64,000 nt of DNA from SZUA-378 sp036652815 (lineage in GTDB: Bacteria > Bacillota > Clostridia > Lachnospirales > Lachnospiraceae). Below, one piece after another: positions 54,424 through 63,701 of the stretch (positions are counted from its first letter, which is position 1; the number at the start of each line of letters is the position of its first letter). The DNA lies in NCBI GenBank assembly GCA_036652815.1, contig JAVVVE010000003.1:1-64000 (forward strand), read 5' to 3'. The position numbers and the translations under genes were made by a program. The notes under the pieces are model-generated. The model made no database searches, had not been told where the DNA came from, and saw nothing but the letters and a program-made list of their open reading frames with translations.

Positions 54424-55428
54424 TTATCTAATCTTTTCAGGGAATCCAACCTTTTTTTGAACCTTACGTAAGGTCTTATTGGCATAATAGTTTGCTTTTT
54501 CTGCATTATCCTTGATAATGCCATCCAGATATTCTTTATCCTGTGATAATTCCTTCACTCTTGTCTGAATCGGTCGTAATACATCTACAACAGACTCTCC
54601 TACCGCTAATTTAAAATCTCCATAGCCCTTTCCGGTGAATTCTTTTACCGTTTCTTCGATAGAGGTACCGGTACAGGCACTGTAAATATCAATTAAGTTC
54701 TTTACTCCCGGCTGTTCTTCACGATATTGTACACAGCCTTCAGAATCTGTAACTGCTTTTTTGAACTTACGGATAATCGTATCCGGATCGTCCATTAAAT
54801 AGATACTCGCATTGATATTTTCATCCGACTTAGACATCTTCTTCTCAGGATCTTGTAAACTCATAATCTTAGCACCGACTGTCCCAAGGTATCCTTCCGG
54901 TATCGTAAATACATCTCCATAGATGGCATTAAAACGTTGTGCAATATCTCTGCATATCTCAAGGTGCTGCATCTGGTCTTTTCCGACCGGAACTACATCT
55001 GCCTGATAGAGTAAGATATCGGCTGCCATTAGTACTGGATATGTGTAGAGACCTGCATTAATATTGTCTGCATGCTTGGCTGATTTATCTTTAAACTGCG
55101 TCATACGATTTAATTCACCCATATAGGTAAAACAATTTAAGATCCAGGCAAGCTCGGCATGTCCCGATACATGTGATTGATAATAGATGCAGTTCTTCTT
55201 TGGATCAATCCCTGCAGCAATGTAAAGCGTTAGTAGATTCCTCGCTTTTTTACGAAGCTCTGCCGGATCCTGTCGAATAGTAATGGAATGCAGATCCACT
55301 ACGGAATAAAAGCATTCATATTCATCACTTAAAGTAACCCAGTTCTTTAACGCACCCAGATAATTACCCAAAGTTAAGGCTCCGGTTGCCTGCATACCAC
55401 TAAATAGTATCTTTTTATTGTCAATCAT
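54424..55428 (-). CDS. trpS: Tryptophanyl-tRNA synthetase
   Basis: 334 residues, class Ic. SGMQATGALTLGNYLGAL holds the HIGH-equivalent and KKMSKSDENI the KMSKS loop. The 3' ends of trpS and the pseudouridine synthase are 12 bases apart and convergent. The untranslated leader is only about 35 bases, too short for a T-box. Confidence 0.97.
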   Translation of the reverse strand: MIDNKKILFSGMQATGALTLGNYLGALKNWVTLSDEYECFYSVVDLHSITIRQDPAELRKKARNLLTLYIAAGIDPKKNCIYYQSHVSGHAELAWILNCFTYMGELNRMTQFKDKSAKHADNINAGLYTYPVLMAADILLYQADVVPVGKDQMQHLEICRDIAQRFNAIYGDVFTIPEGYLGTVGAKIMSLQDPEKKMSKSDENINASIYLMDDPDTIIRKFKKAVTDSEGCVQYREEQPGVKNLIDIYSACTGTSIEETVKEFTGKGYGDFKLAVGESVVDVLRPIQTRVKELSQDKEYLDGIIKDNAEKANYYANKTLRKVQKKVGFPEKIR

Positions 55429-55470
55429 GTGAACTCCTATCTTCTGCTTTTCTTATTTTTATCTCAAAAA

Positions 55471-55499
55471 AGTGTAACACCCCTATCATTTTAAGTCAA
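55471..55499 (-). promoter_or_regulatory. Probable trpS promoter
   Basis: On the minus strand TTGACT (55499-55494) and TACACT (55476-55471) are 17 bases apart. The -10 is a weak match. Confidence 0.55.
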
Positions 55500-55503
55500 G
55501 AGT

Positions 55504-55542
55504 AATGCATAAAGCCTCTCCTATTAAGAAGCTTTATGCATT
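55504..55542. terminator. Hairpin after the Cys-rich gene
   Basis: A 12-bp perfect stem (55504-55515 with 55531-55542), loop of 15 bases. No strong U-tract. It probably ends the gene at 55555 before the trpS promoter. Confidence 0.6.
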
Positions 55543-55554
55543 CCATTCACTTTA

Positions 55555-55803
55555 TTAGGATTCTTCACACCCACAGGTTCTATCATTGTTTCCGTTACAA
55601 TTAAAGGAAGGGAAACTCGTTCTTGGTTCCGGTCTCGGTGGCTCCGGTCTTGGTGGCGGACAGCACGGCTGACAACCTGAAGGCTGGCATGGCTGACACG
55701 GCTGTTGGCACTGACATGGCTTATGACAACATGGTTTTTCATTGGTATTTCCATTCTTACATCCACATAGTAACATGATAAGTAAAAGATAACTAAAATT
55801 CAT
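55555..55803 (-). CDS. Cys/Pro-rich mini-lipoprotein, unknown
   Basis: 82 residues. A hydrophobic start ending LLCGC resembles a lipobox, so the protein may be lipid-anchored and only about 68 residues would be exposed. The exposed part holds 12 more cysteines, many spaced as PC-xx-PC-x-C, then a PPRPEPPRPEPR stretch and a C-terminal CGCEES. No catalytic motif is visible. Ribosome site is weak (GAGAGTG). It is in its own transcript between DUF5662-type and trpS. Codon pattern and the in-frame design favour a real gene; function unknown. Confidence 0.6.
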   Translation of the reverse strand: MNFSYLLLIMLLCGCKNGNTNEKPCCHKPCQCQQPCQPCQPSGCQPCCPPPRPEPPRPEPRTSFPSFNCNGNNDRTCGCEES

Positions 55804-55836
55804 ACAACACTCTCACAATCTATTGATTATCTTAAT

Positions 55837-56361
55837 TTACTTTATCATATGACGAATATACGCAAAGGTTACAGTCTCACCACTATTTGAGAGCATCTGT
55901 AATAAGCTTTCCAGTTGTGCTCTGGTATCTTCATGCATCAAGGCATATTTGCTGCCATGATTGTAATAGTTCAAAGGGTCACTATCTGTATAATGTCCTT
56001 TATTATAGACTTTAGAAGCTGCGATTCTATCCATAAACATCTCAATAATATATTTGGTTGGCATCGGCACCGGAATACTTCCTTTGATCTGTGTGGTGCT
56101 ATAATCTACCCAATATTCATAATGATGTTTGTTACGTCCTTTATGATGTAACCACGCTGCCGAATAACCTTTTGCCTCTCTTTCGGCATTATTGGGACTT
56201 CTGGTGCCTTGATAATATTTGGCTCCCACAAAAAATTCAGAGGGCATGTATTTTGATAAGTCATGCAGTAATCCCTGTTTATATAACCCTACTTTAAAAC
56301 AGCCCTGCATGACTAATAATTTATGTTCTGTAATTGTTTTAAAATGTTTCCATATATGCAT
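55837..56361 (-). CDS. DUF5662-type protein
   Basis: 174 residues starting MHIWKHFKTITEHKLLVMQGCFKVGLYKQGLLHDLSKY. The LLHDLSKY and WLHHKGRNKHHYEYW motifs are rich in His/Asp as in HD-type metal sites and match the DUF5662 family common in gut Firmicutes and their phages. Catalytic activity is not established. One base separates it from the following GlgX-like gene, with which it is cotranscribed. Confidence 0.75.
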   Translation of the reverse strand: MHIWKHFKTITEHKLLVMQGCFKVGLYKQGLLHDLSKYMPSEFFVGAKYYQGTRSPNNAEREAKGYSAAWLHHKGRNKHHYEYWVDYSTTQIKGSIPVPMPTKYIIEMFMDRIAASKVYNKGHYTDSDPLNYYNHGSKYALMHEDTRAQLESLLQMLSNSGETVTFAYIRHMIK

Positions 56362-56362
56362 A

Positions 56363-58291
56363 CTATTTTTGTCCTGACTTTTTATGTTTGATTGTCTGTT
56401 TATTCACATGTTGGATCTGCGTACTCTGATAGAGATGGATGCTTCTGGGTGCAAGTAAAACAGATTCCTCTTTCACTGCTGCATCCTGATTACTCTTTGC
56501 AGCAGTCGATAAGATCAATTTCCACTGCATACCCTTTGGCAGCTTGGGCAGTGCAAAGCTATGCTCCAGCCAATGCATATTGTACGCAATATAGAAAAAA
56601 TCATCTTCTGTATTTTGATCCAGCTTTGCATATTTACCACAATACATAATCCCTATATGTCTATTATAATTATCTAAAATGGGTCTCCAGACCTCTTCCC
56701 CATGATAAGATAAGTCGGGATATCCACAGGATAACGTATCCATAATACGTAATTCCTGAGGTTGTCTTAATATAGGATGTGCCTTACGGATGGCAAGCAA
56801 CTGTTTGGTATACGAAAAGAGCTCTGTATGCTTAGCCAAATCATTCCAATTAAGCCAGCTAATAGCATTATCCTGACAGTAAGGATTATTATTCCCTTTC
56901 TGTGAGTTACCGAATTCATCCCCACTTTGAAGCAATGGTGTCCCTTGTGCCAATATAACAAATAAAAGAGCATTTTTCATTTGCTGTAAACGCAAATCCT
57001 GAATAGACCGTTTCCGTGTCGCACCTTCTACCCCACAATTCCAACTGTAATTATAATTATTACCATCTTTATTATCTTCACCGTTAGCTTCATTGTGCTT
57101 CTGATCATAAGACACACAATCCTGCAGCGTAAAGCCATAATAATTGGTAATATAATTAATCTTGGCCTCTTTAGATGGATTTTTCTTCATATAGGTTACA
57201 AACTTAGCCAGAGTATCTTCGTCGCTCTTTAAAAATTTTCTGACATCATACATAAAGTCATCTTGATAAGAAGCAAGATTACGATATACCGGTTGTTCCT
57301 CTTTTTCATAGATCTCATCACACGGAAAATCATAATATAATAGCTTAGTATTGCTAAATAAAGGTTCTGTTGCAATTAAGGTAACCGGTATATGCTCTCC
57401 CAGCAGATGAATCCCATCTATATGATATTCCAAAACCCAATATTTAAGTACCTCCAGGATATAGCCTTGTTTCATATTACTCGGGAAGTAAAACTGCATA
57501 ATTAGTTCCATATTATTTTGATGTAATTCATGGATTAGATTCTTAAGCTCTATCATTGCTCCCCGTGAAGTATGTGCATAGGCATAGGATGCCTTGGGTG
57601 CAAAATAATATCCCTTCTTAAACCCCCAGTAATTCAGGGAAGTCGAAGAAGCTTCTTCTGGATTCTCTTCACTCGGAATATCTTTATAATGGTCTATCAT
57701 ATATTGAATCGAAGGGTGTTGATTATGAACCTCAACTTCTTCAAATTCATAAGCCGGCAGTAATTCCAATGCTGTAATCCCCAGTTCTTTGAGGTAAGGA
57801 ATCTTCTGCATCATTCCAAAATAAGTCCCTTTTCCTTGTACTCCGGAGGAACTATGACGCGTGAACCCTCTTACATGGGCACAATACAATACACTATCTT
57901 CAAATGGTATCCCCGGATTCTTATCCTGATGCCATTCATAAGTATCCTGATAAAATCCGGATTGTAAGATAGGTGACTTCTTGAAAAATTTACCCCACTG
58001 TTCATTACCTATGATTTGTTTTGCATAAGCATCTACCAATACCGCATCATCTGCATAAAAATTATATGTATATTCCTCCGGGTTAATATCTTCCAAACGC
58101 CCACAATATACATTTCCAATACGATTTTCTGTAGAAAAAGCAATCCGTTCTTCTGATTCTCCTTTATGATATAAAATGATTCCACATTGTTGTTTTGCAT
58201 ACAATACTACCGCAAAATTAATTGCGTTTTCATAGATACTGGTACCTAATGGATAGGGATTGCCTTCTTTTAGTAATCTTTTCTTTGCCAT
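56363..58291 (-). CDS. GlgX-like protein with lost GH13 active site
   Basis: 642 residues. It has the N-terminal CBM48-type region, the GH13 barrel and the C-terminal GDEFGNSQKGNNNPYCQDNAISWLNW block that marks GlgX/isoamylase. However, all four catalytic regions are altered: region I reads MQFYFPSN where DVVYNHT is expected (about 265-272), region II DGIHLLG where DGFRFD is expected (292-298; nucleophile lost), region III ATEPLF, and region IV NYYGFT where AHDGFT is expected (383-388; catalytic Asp lost). The frame is open and the rest is well kept, so it looks like a maintained pseudoenzyme, perhaps a glycogen-binding or regulatory protein. Downstream is the DUF5662-type gene. Confidence 0.82.
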   Translation of the reverse strand: MAKKRLLKEGNPYPLGTSIYENAINFAVVLYAKQQCGIILYHKGESEERIAFSTENRIGNVYCGRLEDINPEEYTYNFYADDAVLVDAYAKQIIGNEQWGKFFKKSPILQSGFYQDTYEWHQDKNPGIPFEDSVLYCAHVRGFTRHSSSGVQGKGTYFGMMQKIPYLKELGITALELLPAYEFEEVEVHNQHPSIQYMIDHYKDIPSEENPEEASSTSLNYWGFKKGYYFAPKASYAYAHTSRGAMIELKNLIHELHQNNMELIMQFYFPSNMKQGYILEVLKYWVLEYHIDGIHLLGEHIPVTLIATEPLFSNTKLLYYDFPCDEIYEKEEQPVYRNLASYQDDFMYDVRKFLKSDEDTLAKFVTYMKKNPSKEAKINYITNYYGFTLQDCVSYDQKHNEANGEDNKDGNNYNYSWNCGVEGATRKRSIQDLRLQQMKNALLFVILAQGTPLLQSGDEFGNSQKGNNNPYCQDNAISWLNWNDLAKHTELFSYTKQLLAIRKAHPILRQPQELRIMDTLSCGYPDLSYHGEEVWRPILDNYNRHIGIMYCGKYAKLDQNTEDDFFYIAYNMHWLEHSFALPKLPKGMQWKLILSTAAKSNQDAAVKEESVLLAPRSIHLYQSTQIQHVNKQTIKHKKSGQK

Positions 58292-58353
58292 CGTAGTTTC
58301 CCCGTTTCATAACTGTCTTTCAACAGTATATCATAATTATTCTGTTTTTTCAC

Positions 58354-58382
58354 TTGTTTTTGTAGAAGAGTTTCTGTATGAT
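58354..58382 (+). promoter_or_regulatory. Promoter of the DUF1292 gene
   Basis: TTGTTT (58354-58359) and TATGAT (58377-58382), 17 bases apart; moderate match. Confidence 0.5.
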
Positions 58383-58430
58383 AGACAGTAACTACTTTTA
58401 TATATCATTTAAGAAAGGATATGGCGATTT

Positions 58431-58787
58431 ATGAGTGAGCAGAAAACAACGATGCCATCCTCAACGGGCGCATTAAACGAGACATCCTATGAGGATGAAG
58501 AAGAGATGACTGTAACACTGGAACTAGAAGATGGTTCCGTAACCTGTGCCGTTATTGTGATTCTGACTTTAGACGCACAAGACTACATTGTTTTGTTACC
58601 ATTAGATGACAACGGTGAGAATGAAGATGGTAATGTGTGGATTTATCGTTATTCAGAAGATGAAAACGATGTAGAAGCAGAACCGGTGCTTGGATATATT
58701 GATAACGACGAGGAATATGAACGCATCTGTACTGTATATGAGGAATATCTCGCAGAATCTGAACATGATGAGATTCTATCGGAATAA
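58431..58787 (+). CDS. DUF1292 protein (YrzB-like)
   Basis: 118 residues, very acidic. The core, TVTLELEDGSVTCAVIVILTLDAQDYIVLLPLDD through GNVWIYRYSED, is the DUF1292 fold found in Firmicutes next to yrrK/yrzL-type genes. Function unknown. Atypically for the family, it stands alone here. AAAGGA precedes the ATG. Confidence 0.85.
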   Translation: MSEQKTTMPSSTGALNETSYEDEEEMTVTLELEDGSVTCAVIVILTLDAQDYIVLLPLDDNGENEDGNVWIYRYSEDENDVEAEPVLGYIDNDEEYERICTVYEEYLAESEHDEILSE

Positions 58788-58794
58788 TAAAAAC

Positions 58795-58827
58795 ACTGCA
58801 TCAGGTCTATTGTTGATCTGATGCAGT
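58795..58827. terminator. Bidirectional terminator
   Basis: A 10-bp stem (58795-58804 with 58818-58827) that can extend by GTC/GAT. It overlaps the stop of the helicase gene and lies between two convergent genes. Confidence 0.75.
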
Positions 58828-60672
58828 ATTTGATTGTATCAGTTTTTTTAAATATCTGGATGCCTGCACCGGTTCTTCCTTGGTACCGCCGATCCAAAAA
58901 AGACATAATCTATCTTTGGCACGTGTCATAGCGACATAGAACAGGCGGCGTTCTTCTTCTAGCTCTTCTTTGGTTTGTGCTTTCTTATGGGGAATCTGCC
59001 CTTCATTCAAATCCGGTAAGATAACAAACGGATATTCCAAGCCTTTTGCTCCATGCATCGTTAGAATCGAAACCACATCTTTTTTATTCTTATGATCTCG
59101 TTTATCCTCCTCCAAAGCCTTTTCATATACTTCAATATGCTTCATCCAGTCGTTAAGCGTTGCATATGGCTTGGCTCTTTCCTGTATCTCGTCCAATATT
59201 TCACGCCATTCCTGCATCGCTATCTTTTGATCCAATGCTGTCTGTTCCAGATATTCCTCATATCCGATTCCTCTGCGGATATAGTTAATCGCAGCATAGG
59301 GGTTCATATTACGCAGTAATTTAATATCATACTCTAATTTACGGATTTTCTCATGCATATAAGGCTTATCCTGATAAAATGCCCTAATCGCTTTATAATC
59401 AATATGATGTTCACTGACAGCAGCACGACTTAAATATCGTTTTGGCTTATTCATAATACGATACAGGGGTTCTCTGTTCTCATACAGGCTGCATTCAAAA
59501 TAAGCTCGGATATCTTTGGCAATAAAATGTCTGTAGATACTGGTTATGTGTTCTTTCATATGAAAAGGAATCTTATGTTCTACTAACTGTTCGCTCAGAC
59601 TCGAGGCTCCATAGTTGGTACGGTAGATTATCGCAATCTCACTAAAGTCATGCTGCGTATGATATTGTTCAATCAACTGTAGGATCGTATCATGTTCTTC
59701 TCTTTTGGTTGGAAAGGCATGTAACATTACCGGTTCTGCTCTTTCTGACTGCTTATTGCTCCTTGTATGTTTCACAAATCGATCCTTATTTTCACTGATT
59801 ACCTGCTGTGAAGCTTGTAGGATAGCATCCGTGCTACGATAATTAATCGCAAGAAATCCTTCTGCAGCATGGTATTCATTTAAAAATCGCTTCATAATCT
59901 CCGGTTTTGAACCACGGAATCCATAGATTGCCTGATCATCATCTCCCACTGCAAAGATATTATTACAAGGATGAGCCAACTGCTTCACAATAGCATATTG
60001 CAACTGATTAATATCCTGAAATTCATCAATGAGAAGATAACGGTATTGTGCCTGCCACCTTGTACGAATCTCTTTGTTTTGTTGCAGCAGGGTATAACAC
60101 AGTAACAACATATCATCAAAATCAATCTTATGATGTTGTTTTAAAATATTTTGATAAGTAACATAAATAGTACGAAAAACATCTTCGTCACATATCGTAG
60201 CATGATAGTTGGCAATTGATATCCCCTGATTCTTTACCTTTCCTATCTCTGCCAACAGTAAAGAAACCGAATCGTTTTCCGACATTTCCTGTAAAGTCTG
60301 TTCCGGCAATTCAGACAACGAAATATTCATATATTCTTGTTTTTCTTGTTCTGTAATGATATTGGAATAAGTAAAATGATAAGCATGTTGAAGAATATGA
60401 AAGAAAATAGCATGGAATGTTCCGAATGTAACAGGATAGTAATCGTCTTCCATCAATTTTTGAAAACGTTCCTGCATCTCGACAGAAGAAGCTTTGGTAA
60501 ATGTAATCACTAAAATATCAGTGGGAAGCACTTTTGCATGTTTAATCAGGTATTGAATACGATGTGTGATAACATAAGTTTTACCGGAACCGGGTCCCGC
60601 TAATAATAGCATAGGACCTTCTCCGTGTTGTATCGCAGTCATCTGCGATGAATTCATAGGGGTATCAGGCAT
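58807..60672 (-). CDS. UvrD/PcrA-like superfamily I helicase, short form
   Basis: 621 residues. All helicase motifs are visible: GPGSGKTYVITHRI (I), VITFTKASS (Ia), DEFQDINQLQ (II), GDDDQAIYGFRGS (III), INYRST (IV), TMHGAKGLEYPFVILPD (V) and YVAMTRAKDRL (VI). PcrA has about 740 residues; here the region between IV and V is compact and the C-terminal tail that binds RNA polymerase is absent. It may be a repair helicase paralogue. It overlaps gltX by eight bases. Confidence 0.88.
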   Translation of the reverse strand: MPDTPMNSSQMTAIQHGEGPMLLLAGPGSGKTYVITHRIQYLIKHAKVLPTDILVITFTKASSVEMQERFQKLMEDDYYPVTFGTFHAIFFHILQHAYHFTYSNIITEQEKQEYMNISLSELPEQTLQEMSENDSVSLLLAEIGKVKNQGISIANYHATICDEDVFRTIYVTYQNILKQHHKIDFDDMLLLCYTLLQQNKEIRTRWQAQYRYLLIDEFQDINQLQYAIVKQLAHPCNNIFAVGDDDQAIYGFRGSKPEIMKRFLNEYHAAEGFLAINYRSTDAILQASQQVISENKDRFVKHTRSNKQSERAEPVMLHAFPTKREEHDTILQLIEQYHTQHDFSEIAIIYRTNYGASSLSEQLVEHKIPFHMKEHITSIYRHFIAKDIRAYFECSLYENREPLYRIMNKPKRYLSRAAVSEHHIDYKAIRAFYQDKPYMHEKIRKLEYDIKLLRNMNPYAAINYIRRGIGYEEYLEQTALDQKIAMQEWREILDEIQERAKPYATLNDWMKHIEVYEKALEEDKRDHKNKKDVVSILTMHGAKGLEYPFVILPDLNEGQIPHKKAQTKEELEEERRLFYVAMTRAKDRLCLFWIGGTKEEPVQASRYLKKLIQSNTASDQQ

Positions 60673-62119
60673 TCTGTAATAAAGAGATTCCTGTTCGTAT
60701 TCGATTTAAAGATTCTTCTTTTCCAAGGATCTCCATAATCTCGGTTGCACCCGCAGGAGTCATCTGCTTCCCGGATACTGCTGTTCGAATAGGCCACATC
60801 GCATATCCATTCTTACAGCCTTTTTGCTCCACATAAGATACAATCAACTGATAGAGTGCATCGTTGCTGTAATCCTCCTGTGCTTCTAAGAGCGGTAACA
60901 ACTCGTTCAGTACTTCCAAGGAAGTCTCTGTATTCGTCTTCATCTTCTTATGGGTGTACATCACAACATCATATTGCGGTAATTTCTCAAAGAAATCAAC
61001 CAATGCCGGAATCTCCTTAAATACTTCGATTCGGGTCTTAACCATTCCGGCAATCTTTTTAAGATCATACGGTTTGGTAATCGCTTTCTTTAGTTCCGGT
61101 TCTGCCATCTTGTAAAAAATGTCATCATCCATCGCTTTGATATATTCACCATTCATCCACTTAAGCTTTGTGTAATCAAAAACAGCCGGCGATTTTGACA
61201 TGTGATGATAGTCAAATTTATGTACCAGTTCTTCTAATGTATTGATCTCTTCATTATCCTCCGGACTCCATCCAAGCAGTGCAACATAATTAACTACAGC
61301 CTCTGTCAAGAATCCCTGCTCGATTAAATCTTCATAGGAAGAATGTCCACAACGTTTGGATAATTTATGATGTTCTTCATCTGTTATCAACGGACAATGC
61401 ACATACACAGGTATTTCCCAACCAAAAGCTTCATAGAGCCTGTTATATTTAGGCGAAGAAGACAAATACTCATTGCCACGAACCACATGGGTAATGCCCA
61501 TCAGATGATCATCTACCACATTGGCAAAATTATAGGTTGGATAGCCATCCGATTTAATCAAAATCATATCATCTAATTCCGTATTATCTACCGTGATGTC
61601 TCCGTATATCTCATCCGAAAAAGTAGTCGTACCCTCGGTTGGATTATTTTGTCTAATCACATAAGGCATTCCGGAAGCCAGATTCTGCTCAATGGTTTCT
61701 TTTGATAAGGAGAGACAATGTTTATCATATACATTGATTTCTTTTCCATCAATGGTGTGATTAAGCGTTGCCAGTCTCTCTTTGTCACAAAAGCAATAAT
61801 AGGCTTCTCCCTTTTCAATAAGCTTACGGGCATAAGTCAGATACAATCCCTGTGCCTGTCTTTCACTCTGCACATAAGGTCCGACTCCTTTATCTTTGTC
61901 CGGCCCTTCATCATGCAACAATCCGGTCATTGCCAGCGTTCTGTAGATAATATCGACAGCTCCTTCTACAAATCGCTCCTGATCGGTATCTTCAATTCTG
62001 ATAATAAAATCTCCATCTTCATGTTTTGCAATCAAGTATGCATACAGAGCGGTACGCAGATTGCCTACATGCATTTTTCCTGTTGGACTTGGTGCAAATC
62101 TTGTTCTTATTTTAGTCAT
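60665..62119 (-). CDS. gltX: Glutamyl-tRNA synthetase
   Basis: 484 residues, class Ib. FAPSPTGKMHVGNLRTALY with the HIGH-type HVGN motif and HKLSKRCGH with the KLSKR loop. Between them is the acceptor-binding domain and at the C-terminus the anticodon-binding helices. Whether it also charges tRNA-Gln for the GatCAB route cannot be read here. Its start is two bases after the stop of the hydrogenase gene. Confidence 0.96.
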   Translation of the reverse strand: MTKIRTRFAPSPTGKMHVGNLRTALYAYLIAKHEDGDFIIRIEDTDQERFVEGAVDIIYRTLAMTGLLHDEGPDKDKGVGPYVQSERQAQGLYLTYARKLIEKGEAYYCFCDKERLATLNHTIDGKEINVYDKHCLSLSKETIEQNLASGMPYVIRQNNPTEGTTTFSDEIYGDITVDNTELDDMILIKSDGYPTYNFANVVDDHLMGITHVVRGNEYLSSSPKYNRLYEAFGWEIPVYVHCPLITDEEHHKLSKRCGHSSYEDLIEQGFLTEAVVNYVALLGWSPEDNEEINTLEELVHKFDYHHMSKSPAVFDYTKLKWMNGEYIKAMDDDIFYKMAEPELKKAITKPYDLKKIAGMVKTRIEVFKEIPALVDFFEKLPQYDVVMYTHKKMKTNTETSLEVLNELLPLLEAQEDYSNDALYQLIVSYVEQKGCKNGYAMWPIRTAVSGKQMTPAGATEIMEILGKEESLNRIRTGISLLQNA

Positions 62120-62121
62120 CT

Positions 62122-63603
62122 TTAATCCTCTTTTTTAGGTAGTCTCTCTATCGCAGCTTCTTTAAATTCTATCACTTCTTTGGCAGCCTTCATCACCGCA
62201 ATATTGGTTCCTGCACCTGCGACGCAGCCTCCCGGGCATGCCATGCCTTCGATTAAACAGCCATTTTTTTTGCCGGCTTTGGCAAGCATCAGCATCTTCT
62301 TACAGTCTGATAAGCTCTCCGCATGTTCTATTTTCACTTCCACATCCGGATAATATTCATGGATACACTCTTCTATCGCACTGGCAACACCGCCTGCAAC
62401 GCCATATCCACGGCCTGCTGCAGTAGCATCCATCATCTTCTCCATGGTCTTAATCTCATCTACGAGGATCCCTTTGGCTTCAAACATACCGACTAATTCT
62501 TCAAAGGTAATCACAAAAGCAACATCGGAACGAACCGTTCTTCTCATCGCCTCTAATTTTTTAGAAGCACAAGGTCCAATAAATACAACATCTGCATCCG
62601 GATGTTCTTCTTTAATCTTACGGGCAGTCGCGACCATCGGTGTCAAAGCATTCGAGATATTATCAATCGTCTCCGGGAAGAATTTTTTAGCAAGCATGGA
62701 CCAAGAAGGACAACAGGATGTTAACAAAAATGGCAGATTCCCTGTTGCCACTTCGTGTACATAATGTTCGGTCTCTGCAATCGCTCCCATATCAGCACCT
62801 ATCGCGGTCTCATAAACATCTGCAAATCCCAGTTCTTTCAATGCAGCCTTAATCATATCCGGAGTTGCCTGTCCAAATTGGCCAACAAAAGCAGGTGCGA
62901 CCTGCGCTATGATCTTCTTGCCGGATTGAAGGGCACGGATTAATTGGAATATCTGTGATTTATCAGCGATTGCTCCAAAAGGACAATTTACCATACACTG
63001 ACCACAGGATACACACAGCTCATTGTTTATCGAAGCTCGTCCTTGTGCGTCACTTTTGATGGCATTGACCCCGCAGGCTGCCGCACAAGGGCGAACCTGA
63101 TGTGAAATAGCATCATAGGGACAGATAGCTTTACATTTACCACAATGAATACATTTCGACTGGTCGATATAGGATTTACCATTAATCATGGAAATAGCAT
63201 CCTTAGGGCACACTTCTCTGCATGGATGTGCCAAACAGCCCATGCATTTATTAGTTACTTCATATTGATTCTCAGGACATGCATTGCAAGCAGATGGTAT
63301 AACCTGCATAAGAGGTGGTTCATAATATTTCTCTGCAATATTGCTCTCTTCAAGTCCCTGTGTTACATGCACAGGTTGATTTTCAGGTCGCAGGGACATA
63401 CCCATTGCAAGACGTAACCGTTCTCTGACGACAGCCCTCTCTCTATAGATGCTCTCCCAATATTCCGGGTCTACCGTATTTACGATTTTATAAGGCAGTG
63501 CCTCCATATCATCGATTAAATTCTTAGAAGTATAAGCCAGATTAGCTACTTCTTTGAATACTCTTCTTCTTGTTTTTTTAACCTGAGTATCAATTCCTCT
63601 CAT
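62122..63603 (-). CDS. Monomeric [FeFe] hydrogenase
   Basis: 493 residues. The N-terminus has four-cysteine ferredoxin repeats (CNACPENQYEVTNKCMGC, CIHCGKCKAICP, CVSCGQCMVNCP), then the H-cluster domain with the three signatures TSCCPSW, GPCASKKLEA and GMACPGGCVAGAG; all cysteines that bind the cluster are present. The P2 signature lacks the Met of group A (MPCxxK), which favours group B (or a sensory group). The role is ferredoxin-linked hydrogen metabolism. Maturases HydEFG are not in the window. Confidence 0.88.
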   Translation of the reverse strand: MRGIDTQVKKTRRRVFKEVANLAYTSKNLIDDMEALPYKIVNTVDPEYWESIYRERAVVRERLRLAMGMSLRPENQPVHVTQGLEESNIAEKYYEPPLMQVIPSACNACPENQYEVTNKCMGCLAHPCREVCPKDAISMINGKSYIDQSKCIHCGKCKAICPYDAISHQVRPCAAACGVNAIKSDAQGRASINNELCVSCGQCMVNCPFGAIADKSQIFQLIRALQSGKKIIAQVAPAFVGQFGQATPDMIKAALKELGFADVYETAIGADMGAIAETEHYVHEVATGNLPFLLTSCCPSWSMLAKKFFPETIDNISNALTPMVATARKIKEEHPDADVVFIGPCASKKLEAMRRTVRSDVAFVITFEELVGMFEAKGILVDEIKTMEKMMDATAAGRGYGVAGGVASAIEECIHEYYPDVEVKIEHAESLSDCKKMLMLAKAGKKNGCLIEGMACPGGCVAGAGTNIAVMKAAKEVIEFKEAAIERLPKKED

Positions 63604-63630
63604 ATATCCTCCCTATAATACCATTCTTTC

Positions 63631-63656
63631 AAAGGTATCTTTTAATAGATACCTTT
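63631..63656. terminator. Hairpin between feoB and the hydrogenase
   Basis: A 10-bp perfect stem (63631-63640 with 63647-63656) with a six-base loop. On the minus strand it would end feoB; the U-tract is poor in that direction (CCTTTG) but better on the plus strand. Confidence 0.6.
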
Positions 63657-63701
63657 TTACAACTTTTCTTATTCTGACACATATTTACACTAAAATCAAG
63701 T

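Noticed and set aside
55429..55500. T-box before trpS
   Set aside because: The leader is about 35 bases, too short for the T-box fold, and no TGGN-type core is seen.
55524..55766. Alternative 80-residue Arg/His-rich frame across the Cys-rich gene
   Set aside because: It runs into the downstream hairpin, has no ribosome site, and the overlapping frame has the lipobox and ordered cysteines.
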